Positions 1-8,559 of a stretch of 64,000 bases of DNA are shown here, in pieces. Source of the stretch: Vallitalea sp. Lineage in GTDB: Bacteria; Bacillota; Clostridia; Lachnospirales; Vallitaleaceae. Location of the stretch: positions 1-64,000 of the forward strand of contig NZ_JAOARO010000094.1 of the NCBI RefSeq assembly GCF_025211055.1. Direction: 5' to 3'. The notes under the pieces are model-generated. The model saw only the letters and a program-made list of their open reading frames with translations, searched no databases and was not told the DNA's origin. Each line of letters opens with the position of its first letter. Position 1 is the first letter of the stretch. The translations under genes were made by a program, and so were the position numbers.

Positions 1-762
1 ACCTAATGATTGCAAAGTACCTATCAAAAAATAATACCATCAGAGCCTCTACTTATATAACAACTATAGGTGAGGCTTTGTTATTTATTATACCAGATAG
101 AGATTAGCATTAGTATGTGTGCAAGGTTTGACGCTTACATAAAATCAGCATATTCGTTCATAGAAACCTCCTAAAATACGTATATTTAAGAGGCTTCGCC
201 ACATTTTTCTAATGATTTGACAAGTATTTTTTAAAAATCGTTGCCGAAAAAAAAGCCTTGTTCTATTTTAAGAACAAAACTCTTTATGCTTTTCTTGACT
301 AAATGACATTAAAAGAGTTTTCCCTCTTTTTCCTTTATCGCCCTTTAGGCGACTAACCCCATAATGACAATCATATCACTCCGTTAATACTACTAAGCAT
401 TACCCAAAACATAAGAGTATTATGCCCAAGAAGATAAGTTAACCATCTATGACTACTTATTATACGTATGGCTATCTCATTAATTCTCTTTAAAATTTTT
501 TTTGGTCATAAAAGGGGGGAGAATTTTATTATATTTACAATATTTATCATCAATTATTTCAAATCATATTTGATTATAATCATATACAAAAATAGTTGGA
601 ATTTTATAATATTAGTGACTTTTATTTAAAAATATAGTATATTATTTTTAATGAATTACATAAATATCTTCTAGGTATACATTTTAAAAATACTTAAAAA
701 CAACTAAAATCATGCATAAAAATAATACATAAATAAATCTTAAGAAATGAGGATGATGAAAT
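1..762. other. gene-poor left edge
   Basis: No open reading frame in this stretch looks like a real protein gene. It holds AT-rich DNA with a few small structures: an imperfect hairpin at 44-77 (arms AGCCTCT and TGAGGCT), an extended -10 motif (TGGTATAAT) on the minus strand near 87-95, and a strong minus-strand Shine-Dalgarno at 167-172 followed by an eight-codon frame. The rest (about 180-762) shows only short inverted repeats such as TCGCC/GGCGA near 338-353. It may be the 5' leader of a minus-strand gene lying outside the window to the left. Confidence 0.5.
135..161 (-). CDS. possible 8-codon leader peptide (MNEYADFM)
   Basis: On the minus strand a perfect AGGAGG (complement of 167-172) sits five bases ahead of an ATG at 161-159, which opens an eight-residue frame ending in TAA at 137-135. 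About 60 bases further on is the imperfect hairpin at 44-77, with an A-run at 26-30 that would be a T-run on this strand. This arrangement resembles leader-peptide attenuators, but no downstream gene is visible, so the call is an inference from layout only. Confidence 0.2.
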   Translation of the reverse strand: MNEYADFM

Positions 763-2100
763 ATGAAAAAACACTGTAGGATAGTAGCAATTTTTATGCT
801 TAGTATTTTAGTTTTACAAGTGTATGTATATGCAGAAACGGAATATGCATACTCATTAGGACATGATTTTGGGAAAGATTCATGTTGGACGAGAGATTAC
901 GAAGGTGATTTCACAATGAATGTTGATTATGCTAATGCAGTATATGGGATGATGGGATATACATCATATAAATCATATAATCCCACTTATACATATGTTA
1001 GAGGAGATAATCCAGCGGGTGATGATAGACTAGGTAGTGCAATTGTCTTTATTAATGGACATGCATGTTATAATAGAATTATATTAGGAGATACTGTTGA
1101 TGATGAAGAACATAAATGTGGTGTACATAAAGACAAAGATTATAAATCATCTAGTAGCGGATATACATATGCAGGATTGGACGGACGAGATTTACGCAAA
1201 ACAAAGTTAATTTCATTTGTTGGGTGCAAAACCGCAACTAAATCAGATAACTTATGCACAGCAGCTAAAGCGGCAGGAGCAACTACAGTAATAGGCTTCA
1301 ATGGCTATATTCATTCAAGAAATACAGGAGGTCCCTATTGGCTACGATGTTTTCATAATGCACTTTATAATGGTTCTAGTATAAAAGAAGCTGCTAATTT
1401 AGCATCAATTGCTTCTCCTGAATCGGATTTGGGAACAAATATTGTTATTATTGGTGATGAAAATCTTATTTTACACGCCACTACATCAAAGAAATCAAGT
1501 GGAAATATTATGATGAAATTACAAGATACAATAATGAACTCTAAAACAACTGACTCTAAAATAAACTATGATGTTAATAATTTGAAATCTATAGATGGAA
1601 AAATTAATATCAATACACGAAATAACTTTCAGTTGGATAAAAAATATATATTAAATACCATAGGTAAAGTTACAGTTGATTCTGATTTGGGAAAATATAA
1701 GTTAATTTGTAACGAATATCAAGAAGGGCAAGGCAATGGTTTGATTAAAATAACATACTATATTGATGATATAAAAACATCAGATCGAACGATTGTCATA
1801 GTTGATGGTAATAAATTACAATATTCTTCAAATAAACTAGGATTTGAGTATAAAAAAGCAGTTAATGAAAACGATATTATAATAAGAAGAAATAAGTTTT
1901 TAGAGAACGTTGATGTAATAGACTTAAGTAATAAAATGAATGAACTGTACGTAGGTGCTAAAGTTCTTGAAGAAATTAATGAGTTTTATTACGATTACTC
2001 TACTAATAAACTATACTATGTTATCAACAAAGTTTTCTCATATCCAAATTCAGAAGGCATGGAATTTATTGAAACTCATAAGATTGAAGTGAATGAATAA
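763..2100 (+). CDS. secreted caspase/CHAT-like protein
   Basis: The 445-residue product begins with a signal peptide (residues 1-24, hydrophobic core, likely cleavage after VYA-E), so it should be exported. Residues about 90-235 follow the layout of clan CD peptidases (CHAT/caspase-like): a strand ending in Asn-Gly-His (FINGH, His100), a second strand ending in Gly-Cys (SFVGC, Cys155) followed by KTA, then AGATTVIGF (171-179) and an amphipathic LYNGSSIKEAANLA helix (201-214). His100/Cys155 would be the catalytic dyad. Residues 240-445 form an unrecognised C-terminal region with short beta-strand-like segments. A GAGG ribosome site precedes the ATG. The gene stands alone apart from the decayed frame that overlaps its stop. 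The peptidase assignment is inferred from motif spacing; substrate unknown. Confidence 0.55.
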   Translation: MKKHCRIVAIFMLSILVLQVYVYAETEYAYSLGHDFGKDSCWTRDYEGDFTMNVDYANAVYGMMGYTSYKSYNPTYTYVRGDNPAGDDRLGSAIVFINGHACYNRIILGDTVDDEEHKCGVHKDKDYKSSSSGYTYAGLDGRDLRKTKLISFVGCKTATKSDNLCTAAKAAGATTVIGFNGYIHSRNTGGPYWLRCFHNALYNGSSIKEAANLASIASPESDLGTNIVIIGDENLILHATTSKKSSGNIMMKLQDTIMNSKTTDSKINYDVNNLKSIDGKININTRNNFQLDKKYILNTIGKVTVDSDLGKYKLICNEYQEGQGNGLIKITYYIDDIKTSDRTIVIVDGNKLQYSSNKLGFEYKKAVNENDIIIRRNKFLENVDVIDLSNKMNELYVGAKVLEEINEFYYDYSTNKLYYVINKVFSYPNSEGMEFIETHKIEVNE

Positions 2101-2206
2101 AAAAATAAGAGGCTTCATTATAGCAACTATAATCTTAGTAAGTGGTATATGAGCATGCTTCAGGTATAGAACTAAGACATTATATTTGTCTATACAATTA
2201 ATTTAA
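2093..2206 (+). pseudogene. small membrane-peptide frame broken by TGA
   Basis: An ATG at 2093 overlaps the stop of the upstream gene in the typical ATGA-like coupled fashion. It opens MNKKIRGFIIATIILVSGI, a classic short signal/membrane segment, then meets TGA at 2150-2152 and continues in frame as ACFRYRTKTLYLSIQLI to TAA at 2204-2206. A single change of TGA to TGG would give one 37-residue membrane peptide. I read this as a recently broken small gene or the stub of a longer deleted one; it could also be chance in AT-rich DNA. Confidence 0.3.
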
Positions 2207-2326
2207 TTATTAATATCAAATGTAGGAATTTATTCTGTTACGGTGAAGAGAAGAGGCTTTAAATTATTCGAAATGTACAAGGAGTGTAATAAAAATAGAA
2301 CAAATTTAATTGGCATATAGTAATAT

Positions 2327-2371
2327 TAAGCTACTATAATTGGTAATAACATACCCAATCATAGTAGCTTA
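2327..2371. terminator. hairpin terminator between convergent genes
   Basis: A 17-bp stem (2327-2343 with 2355-2371, one G-T position) with an 11-base loop lies just past the 3' end of the minus-strand Lrp-family gene. It is placed to end that transcript and perhaps the plus-strand one too; the T-run is weak on both sides. Confidence 0.6.
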
Positions 2372-2383
2372 TTCACACATCTA

Positions 2384-2866
2384 CTATTCCTTAAAATCAC
2401 TCTTAACAGGCAACCAGTGATCGATATTATAAATAATTTTTGGAATAATAAAAAAATTAATTACCTCAATTCCTTCTGTTTGAGGGAGGGTAAAATTAAT
2501 AAAGTCATGCATTTCTTCATTGTCCAAAAACCTTGTTTCAATAGCAAGATTAGCTTTGCCCCAACCAGATGCAATATAACATACATTGGGATTCTTCTTA
2601 CAAGACTCTACAAACTCGTCATAGATTTCCTCATCTACTTTTAGATTAATGTCTGCAATAGAATGGTAACCAAACATGCTTGGATCAACTATTGTGGCAA
2701 TCCTTATGGCTTTCGTCTCAACAAGGTGTGCGATTCTTCTTCTTACAGTTCTTTCATTCACGTTAATAACTTTTGCAATATGTGATGCGGAAGCTCTAGC
2801 GTCTTTTGATAATTCTTTAATAATCTTATAATCTATCTGATCAAAAGATTTTATTTTCTTAGCCAT
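2384..2866 (-). CDS. Lrp/AsnC family transcriptional regulator
   Basis: The 160-residue protein has an N-terminal winged helix-turn-helix (about residues 8-58, including ASHIAKVINVNERTVRRR) and a C-terminal RAM/AsnC effector domain (about 65-150), the standard Lrp layout and length. The start at 2866 (MAKKIKSF) is chosen because an AGGAG lies eight bases upstream and a TTGCAA-N17-TATAAT promoter sits at 2907-2935; an in-frame start at 2962 would lie upstream of that promoter. It is divergent from the agmatine operon, so it probably regulates that operon and itself in response to agmatine, putrescine or an amino acid. The target and effector are inferred from position. Confidence 0.85.
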   Translation of the reverse strand: MAKKIKSFDQIDYKIIKELSKDARASASHIAKVINVNERTVRRRIAHLVETKAIRIATIVDPSMFGYHSIADINLKVDEEIYDEFVESCKKNPNVCYIASGWGKANLAIETRFLDNEEMHDFINFTLPQTEGIEVINFFIIPKIIYNIDHWLPVKSDFKE

Positions 2867-2906
2867 ACATAATTCTCCTAACATGTTACATAATATAAAT
2901 AACAGT

Positions 2907-2935
2907 ATTATAGCATCAATATAACTATTTTGCAA
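2907..2935 (-). promoter_or_regulatory. sigma-A-type promoter of the Lrp-family gene
   Basis: On the minus strand, -35 TTGCAA (2930-2935) and -10 TATAAT (2907-2912) are separated by exactly 17 bases. Transcription would begin near 2900, about 35 bases before the start codon chosen for the regulator. Confidence 0.65.
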
Positions 2936-3218
2936 TAGCCGTACACTGTATCGCTCAACCAAATGTCCGATAAGGTCATAGATAATGCTGTAAAAAGATA
3001 ATTAATAGTAAAAAATGGACAAAATAATGTTGACATACTAATGGTGCATATGTATAATAAAGACATAGAAACGTTTTGCTTCCCCATTTAGACTTGCAAG
3101 TTTTAACGAAATAGGTATAGGGACATAAGAAAAACTTAGCTATTATAACTTGGCTTTATACTGAATCTAAAAGGGATAGTGTAAAATGGTTACAAAAATA
3201 GTGAAAGGATAAAATACT
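2936..3218 (+). promoter_or_regulatory. divergent control region and leader of agmatine operon
   Basis: A textbook promoter, TTGACA (3030-3035), 17-base spacer and TATAAT (3053-3058), points toward the symporter gene and leaves an untranslated leader of about 150 bases. The 90 bases between this and the divergent promoter at 2907-2935 are the natural place for Lrp-type operators. I recognise no known riboswitch in the leader. Confidence 0.65.
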
Positions 3219-4709
3219 ATGGACTTTGATAACCTTATCCCACTTATTATTATTACACTTTTTATTATTGGTATAATTTCAGTAGGAAAGATTGCTAGTA
3301 AGAAAGTAAAGAATTCAGATGATTATCTAATAGCAGGTAGGGGTGCACCTCTAATGCTCATTGTAGGAACACTTTTTGCCACATTTTGGGGTGGAGGCAC
3401 TATTATAGGTGCCACTGGTGCTGCATATAATAATGGTATCTTTGGTGTGGTTGAAGATCCATTTGCAGCTGGACTTGCCCTGATACTTATTGGTCTTTTC
3501 TTCGTAAAGATTCTAAGAAGGCTGAAAATTAGGTCTATTGGAGAACTTTACACCTATAGATTTGGAAAGACTACGGGATATTTAGCTTCATCACTTATGA
3601 TACCAACTTATATTATTTGGACATCAGTACAATTATTGGCCATTGGGAAAGTACTTAATATACTATTTGATATTAACTTAATCTTTGGTTTTTTGATAGC
3701 AACGATTGTTGTTGTAACCTTTACCTATATGGGTGGACTTATAGCCGTTGTTTGGACTGATGCCATACAGATGATTATAATTTTTATTGGACTTATAAGC
3801 ATACTGATAGTTGGTCTTAATGTAGCAGGAGGTATGTCAAATGTTATTGCTCATACTCCAGAAAATTACTGGAACATACTTCCAAGAGAAAAAAGTCTTA
3901 CATCATGGATTAGCTATATTGCTATGTGGATAGGTATGAGTCTTGGGAATATTCCAAGTCCAGATATTGCTCAGAGAGCATTTATGGCAAAAGATGAAAA
4001 AACTGCAAAAAAAGGAATGATAATCGCAGGAGGATTATATTGGACAATTGGATTTATCCCAATATTTATTGCCCTTATTGGTATTACTTTAGTTTCTAAT
4101 GGTACCTTAGATGGTAGCCTTTTTGTAAATGATGCAGAGCTACTTATTCCATTTTTAGCAAAAAAACTTTTAGGCCCTGTTGGTCTTGGTGTTTTTGTAG
4201 CATCACTGTTAGGAGCTATTCTATCAAGTGCAAGCACCTCGCTTTTTGCAACAGCAGTTCTTTTTTCCAATGATATATATCGACCATTATTCATGAAAAA
4301 AGATGACAGTAATTCAAAAAGTAGAGACAAAAGAATGTTAATAGCAACAAAAATATTCGTTATAATCGTAGGTGTATTATCTGCTATATGTGGACTTGCT
4401 AGTACTAATATATATGATTTAACTATATTTGCATTTACTTTACAATTTGGTGTTTTGTTCTTCCCATTTGTTTTTGCATTAAAAGCAAAGTGGGTGAACA
4501 CATATGGAATTATTGCCGGTATGATTGGTGGTCTTTTGGTGAATCTAATTGGATGTATTTCTCAATTAACGATTATACCTGAACCATGGGAATTCTACAC
4601 TTTGGTACCTGCACTGATTAACCTGATTTTAATAATTATTGTTTCTTACTGTACAAAAAATAAGAATAATGCTAGAGATTTAGAAGAAATATATATATGT
4701 AAGCAATAA
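3219..4709 (+). CDS. sodium:solute symporter (SSS family)
   Basis: This 496-residue membrane protein has about 13 hydrophobic segments and an early glycine-rich stretch (WGGGTIIGATGAAYNNG, about residues 50-66) typical of the LeuT-fold SSS family, which takes up solutes with sodium. The substrate is not readable from sequence; its place as first gene behind the agmatine promoter, 93 bases before putrescine carbamoyltransferase, suggests agmatine, a polyamine or an amino acid. An AAAGGA ribosome site precedes the ATG. The operon also encodes an APC-type carrier, so the two may divide net uptake and agmatine/putrescine exchange; that division is my inference. Confidence 0.8.
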   Translation: MDFDNLIPLIIITLFIIGIISVGKIASKKVKNSDDYLIAGRGAPLMLIVGTLFATFWGGGTIIGATGAAYNNGIFGVVEDPFAAGLALILIGLFFVKILRRLKIRSIGELYTYRFGKTTGYLASSLMIPTYIIWTSVQLLAIGKVLNILFDINLIFGFLIATIVVVTFTYMGGLIAVVWTDAIQMIIIFIGLISILIVGLNVAGGMSNVIAHTPENYWNILPREKSLTSWISYIAMWIGMSLGNIPSPDIAQRAFMAKDEKTAKKGMIIAGGLYWTIGFIPIFIALIGITLVSNGTLDGSLFVNDAELLIPFLAKKLLGPVGLGVFVASLLGAILSSASTSLFATAVLFSNDIYRPLFMKKDDSNSKSRDKRMLIATKIFVIIVGVLSAICGLASTNIYDLTIFAFTLQFGVLFFPFVFALKAKWVNTYGIIAGMIGGLLVNLIGCISQLTIIPEPWEFYTLVPALINLILIIIVSYCTKNKNNARDLEEIYICKQ

Positions 4710-4802
4710 TGAATTAGATTCTATTAATTATAGAATAATAATTCAAAATATATAAATATAATTAAAAAATAATACTAAATATTACACTAAAGGAGAATTA
4801 TT

Positions 4803-5849
4803 ATGAAATTACCAAGCTCAAGTGCAACTAATTTAAACAAAGAAAATATGAAACACATGATATCAATGAAAGATTTCACAACTAAAGAAATGGATGACAT
4901 GATGGAGCTTATGGCATTGTTAAAAGACGCAAGAAAAGATCATGCAATTCCTAAGCTTTTTGAAGATAAATCAGTTGGTATGATATTTGAAGCTGGCTCA
5001 ACAAGAACAAGAGTTTCTTTTGAAGTTGCAGCGACACTTCTTGGTGGACATGGATTATTCTTATCACCTAGAGATATCCATCTTGGAGCAAAAGAGTCTA
5101 TTGACGATACAGCAAGAGTATTATCAAGAATGTGTGATATAGTAATGGCTCGTACAAACGATCCTGAAACAGTTGATGCATTATGCAAAATGTCAACAGT
5201 GCCAGTTATCAACGGTCTAGATACAAGATTCCATCCAACTCAAATGCTTGCAGACCTATTTACTATAAAAGAGCATATTACAGATGGTAGAAAATTATCT
5301 GATTTAACATTAGCATTCATGGGTGACGCTACAGATGTTTGCCGTTCATTATTATTAACTTGTACTAAATATGGTATGAACTTTAAACAAATTGGTCCTG
5401 TAAAATATCAAATGGAACAAGAATGGCTTGATTTAGCAGATGAATACTGTAAAGAATCAGGAGCATCATATGAAATAACAGATGATGTTGAAAAAATTAG
5501 AGAATGTGATGTAGTTTACGGAGATAGTTTCTACTGGGTAACTCAATTAGATGAAAAAGAAGAAAGATTAAATGCATTTATGCCAGATTATGTAATTACT
5601 GAAGAATTAATGAGCAAAGCAAAGCCAGGAGCTATGTTACTTCATTGTTTACCAGCTAACGATAAAGAAGAGGTAACTAGAGAAGCGTTAGAAGGAGAAT
5701 ATTGTGTTGCTTTTGATGAAGCGGAAAATAGATTGACAGCACAGATGGCTATACTTGTATACTTTACTCATAAATATATGAAAACTCCAAGTGAAGAAGT
5801 TAAAAAGATACACGCTGATAAAATAAATGATTTTTTAGGTAAACTATAA
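4803..5849 (+). CDS. ptcA: putrescine carbamoyltransferase
   Basis: The enzyme phosphorolyses N-carbamoylputrescine to putrescine and carbamoyl phosphate, the middle step of agmatine deiminase fermentation. At 348 residues it has the carbamoyl-phosphate site STRTR (66-70), HPTQ (144-147) and HCLP (281-284) of the aspartate/ornithine carbamoyltransferase family, and the C-terminal FDEAENRLTAQ segment. Overall pattern (GGHG, SRVLSR-like, DATDVC) is closer to putrescine than ornithine carbamoyltransferases, and the neighbouring agmatine deiminase settles the assignment. The start has AAAGGAG eight bases upstream. An ornithine carbamoyltransferase is the alternative, but no arginine deiminase gene is nearby. 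Confidence 0.88.
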   Translation: MKLPSSSATNLNKENMKHMISMKDFTTKEMDDMMELMALLKDARKDHAIPKLFEDKSVGMIFEAGSTRTRVSFEVAATLLGGHGLFLSPRDIHLGAKESIDDTARVLSRMCDIVMARTNDPETVDALCKMSTVPVINGLDTRFHPTQMLADLFTIKEHITDGRKLSDLTLAFMGDATDVCRSLLLTCTKYGMNFKQIGPVKYQMEQEWLDLADEYCKESGASYEITDDVEKIRECDVVYGDSFYWVTQLDEKEERLNAFMPDYVITEELMSKAKPGAMLLHCLPANDKEEVTREALEGEYCVAFDEAENRLTAQMAILVYFTHKYMKTPSEEVKKIHADKINDFLGKL

Positions 5850-5889
5850 AATTACAGCCAACGATAATTTAGATATTGGAGGATAAAGT

Positions 5890-7005
5890 ATGTCAAATAA
5901 AATTAAAAATAGTACACCAAAAAAAGATGGTTATAGAATGCCAGGTGAATTTGAAGCACACAAAGGTTGTTGGATGATTTGGCCTGAGAGAACTGACAAC
6001 TGGAGATTAGGTGCTAAGCCAGCACAAAAAGCATTTGTAGAAGTAGCAGAAACAATTGCTAGATACGAAGAAGTAACAATGTGTGTTTCAGAGAGACAAT
6101 ACGAAGCAGCAAGAGAAGCCCTAAGTAGCAATGTACGTGTAGTAGAAATGTCTAATGATGATTCATGGATGAGAGATGTTGGACCTACATTTGTGGTAAA
6201 TGATGCTTTAGATGTTCGTGGTGTAGATTGGCGTTTTAATGCTTGGGGAGGATTAGTAGATGGTCTTTACTTCCCTTGGGATAAAGATGACAAAGTAGCT
6301 AGAAAAGTTTGTGAAATTGAAAACATAGATTACTATTCATTAGAAGATTTTATATTAGAAGGTGGTTCAATTCATTCTGATGGTGATGGAACAGCAATTG
6401 TAACAGAGGCGTGTCTACTTGATGAAAGTAGAAATCCTCATATGTCAAAAGAAGAAATAGAAAATACATTAAAAGAATATATGGGCGTAGACAAAGTATT
6501 ATGGCTTCCAAATGGTATTTATCTTGATGAGACTAATGAACATGTAGATAATATTGTTCATTACTGTGCACCAGGAGTATTAGCTCTTGGTTGGACAGAT
6601 GATGAAAATGATCCACAATACCCACTTTCAAAAGCAGCTTTTGATTATTTATCTAATGAAACAGATGCTAAAGGAAGAAAGATTACAATTCATAAGTTGC
6701 ACATTCCAAGAGAAGTATTAATCACTAAGGAAGAAAGTGAAGGAGTAGATGCTGTAGATGGTACTCTACCAAGAAATGAAGGAGATAGACAAGCTGCCTC
6801 TTATGCAAATTTTTATATCGCTAATAAAGCTGTAATTTTACCTTTATTTGGTGATGATATTTATGATAAAAAAGCTATTGAAACTTTAAGTGATGTATTT
6901 CCTAATAGAGAAATTGTTGGGATTTATGCAAGGGAGATAATACTCGGTGGAGGAAATATTCATTGTATTACTCAACAACAACCTTTAGGGCAAAAAAATA
7001 AATAA
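5890..7005 (+). CDS. aguA: agmatine deiminase
   Basis: Hydrolyses agmatine to N-carbamoylputrescine and ammonia, feeding the carbamoyltransferase just upstream (40-base gap, GGAGG-like ribosome site). The 371-residue protein matches the peptidylarginine-deiminase fold family in length and hallmark motifs: N-terminal [28 protein letters not shown] (about 95-104), [13 protein letters not shown] (about 155-167), and the C-terminal catalytic loop [13 protein letters not shown] with nucleophile Cys359. Cytoplasmic. Assignment is firm because all catalytic landmarks and the gene context agree. Confidence 0.95.
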   Translation: MSNKIKNSTPKKDGYRMPGEFEAHKGCWMIWPERTDNWRLGAKPAQKAFVEVAETIARYEEVTMCVSERQYEAAREALSSNVRVVEMSNDDSWMRDVGPTFVVNDALDVRGVDWRFNAWGGLVDGLYFPWDKDDKVARKVCEIENIDYYSLEDFILEGGSIHSDGDGTAIVTEACLLDESRNPHMSKEEIENTLKEYMGVDKVLWLPNGIYLDETNEHVDNIVHYCAPGVLALGWTDDENDPQYPLSKAAFDYLSNETDAKGRKITIHKLHIPREVLITKEESEGVDAVDGTLPRNEGDRQAASYANFYIANKAVILPLFGDDIYDKKAIETLSDVFPNREIVGIYAREIILGGGNIHCITQQQPLGQKNK

Positions 7006-7036
7006 AATCATATCCTAAAAGTAAAGGAGAGGTAAC

Positions 7037-8392
7037 ATGGAACAAAAAAAAGTAAGTTTGTTTAAAATGGTTTCATTTACAGTGTGTGGTATAGTTGTAT
7101 TGGATACATTTGTAGCACCAGCTGCTATGGGTGTATCATCTATAACAGTTTGGCTTCTAACAGCACTTTTATTCTTTATACCTTATGGTTTAATTAACGC
7201 AGAGTTAGGTGCGGCATATCCAGAAGATGGTGGTATATACGCATGGGTTAAAAGAGCATTTGGTGAATTGCAAGCAACTTTAGTAGCTTGGTTCTATTGG
7301 GTAAACGTAGCTTTTTGGATGCCAGCAGTATTCATAGCATTTAGTACGTGGTTTGCATTGGCTTTTGCACCTAATATGAGTATGTGGGCTTCTGGAGGTA
7401 TAGCTATAATAATGTGTTGGGTAGTAGTTTATATCGGTATTAGAGGAGTTGACCTTAGTATTACGGTTACTAATATCGCAGCTATCTTAAAAGTTAGTTT
7501 ATTGGTTGTATTTGGTTTATTAGGAGTTGTATATGGTATTCAAAATGGTTTTGCTAATGACTTCTCTTTATCAAGTTTTGCATTGACATTTGACTTTGAT
7601 ACTATTGCATTTAGTTCAGCTATTGTTTATAACCTTTTAGGTTTTGAGCTGATTAGCTCCATTGCATCAGAGATTGATAATCCTGGAAAGAATATTCCAA
7701 AGATGACTGTTTTAGCAGGTATACTTATTGCAGCTCTTTACATTATTGGTACATTTGGTGTGTTAGTTGCTATCCCAGCAGATGCAATTGATCCACTTGA
7801 TGGTTTCTTAATTGCAATAAGAGAACTTTGTAGCGTATTTGGAGGAGCACAAACAGCAGTATTTAATGTTATTATTGTTATAGCACTTTTTACTCTTGTA
7901 TCCAATATGATATCTTGGACATTAGGTGGAGTTGAAGTTCTTGATGAAGCAGAATTTACTAAGAAGACAAAAGTTCTTGGACATAGAAATGCTAAGTACA
8001 ATACTCCAGATTATTCATATATATTAATGGGTGTTATTTCAACTGTATTAATATTATTTAACTTTGCGCTTAGCGGAAGTGCTAATGATGCTTTTTGGAC
8101 TATTTTATCATTTAGCTTCTTAGTATTTTTCTTGCCTTATCTATGGTTGTTCCCAGCGGCAGTTAAACTAAGAAATAAGGATGCAGATACACCTAGACCA
8201 TATAAAGTTCCATTTGGCAAATTTGGACTTTACTTTGCAAGTACTATTGGATTTTTATTTATTGCAGTTGGTATTATTCTATTATTTGTAACAGGTGAAG
8301 GATGGGATCCTCTATATCACCTTACATTGATTATTGGAACAAGTATTACAACACTATATGGTTTGATCCTATATAGAAAAAGTAAAAGATAG
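7037..8392 (+). CDS. aguD: APC-family permease, probable agmatine/putrescine antiporter
   Basis: A 451-residue, 12-segment membrane protein of the amino acid-polyamine-organocation superfamily. The first helix carries the unwound glycine-rich turn typical of the fold (FTVCGIVVLDTF) and the family's GxxYAWVKRAFG segment appears at about residues 67-80. It follows aguA by 31 bases with an AAGGAGAGG ribosome site. In agmatine fermenters such a carrier exchanges external agmatine for internal putrescine; position makes that the likely role, though another amine or amino acid cannot be excluded. Confidence 0.82.
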   Translation: MEQKKVSLFKMVSFTVCGIVVLDTFVAPAAMGVSSITVWLLTALLFFIPYGLINAELGAAYPEDGGIYAWVKRAFGELQATLVAWFYWVNVAFWMPAVFIAFSTWFALAFAPNMSMWASGGIAIIMCWVVVYIGIRGVDLSITVTNIAAILKVSLLVVFGLLGVVYGIQNGFANDFSLSSFALTFDFDTIAFSSAIVYNLLGFELISSIASEIDNPGKNIPKMTVLAGILIAALYIIGTFGVLVAIPADAIDPLDGFLIAIRELCSVFGGAQTAVFNVIIVIALFTLVSNMISWTLGGVEVLDEAEFTKKTKVLGHRNAKYNTPDYSYILMGVISTVLILFNFALSGSANDAFWTILSFSFLVFFLPYLWLFPAAVKLRNKDADTPRPYKVPFGKFGLYFASTIGFLFIAVGIILLFVTGEGWDPLYHLTLIIGTSITTLYGLILYRKSKR

Positions 8393-8409
8393 AAATAAAT
8401 GATATGCTA

Positions 8410-8496
8410 AAAAGGGGCTGTCAGATAATACATTTTAATGCTAGTATATCTTCCTCTATATTAACATAAAAAATGTATTATACGATAGCCTCTTTT
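8410..8496 (+). terminator. long double-stem hairpin between aguD and carbamate kinase
   Basis: Two nested stems: outer 8410-8422 with 8484-8496 (13 bp with two G-U pairs) and inner 8425-8436 with 8470-8481 (12 bp perfect). A TTTT ends the outer arm but the following U-tract is broken (AAGTTCTTATTTTA). It probably terminates most transcripts after the antiporter gene and lets some through to carbamate kinase. Confidence 0.6.
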
Positions 8497-8559
8497 AAGT
8501 TCTTATTTTATATAATCGAATCGACATAACAAAGCAGTAATATATAAAGGAGAATAAAA

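Noticed and set aside
2880..2962. Extended N-terminus of the Lrp-family protein (32 more codons)
   Set aside because: The extra segment would start upstream of the TTGCAA-N17-TATAAT promoter and lacks a ribosome site; the AGGAG before codon 33 decides the start.
3062..3085. CRE-like ATAGAAACGTTTTGC just after the symporter promoter
   Set aside because: Only the central AAACG resembles a catabolite element; the TG and CA ends are missing, so it was not listed.
3971..4501. 176-codon frame on the minus strand inside the symporter gene
   Set aside because: It is a shadow of a strongly supported membrane-protein gene; it has no ribosome site of its own and its hydrophobic content mirrors the other strand.
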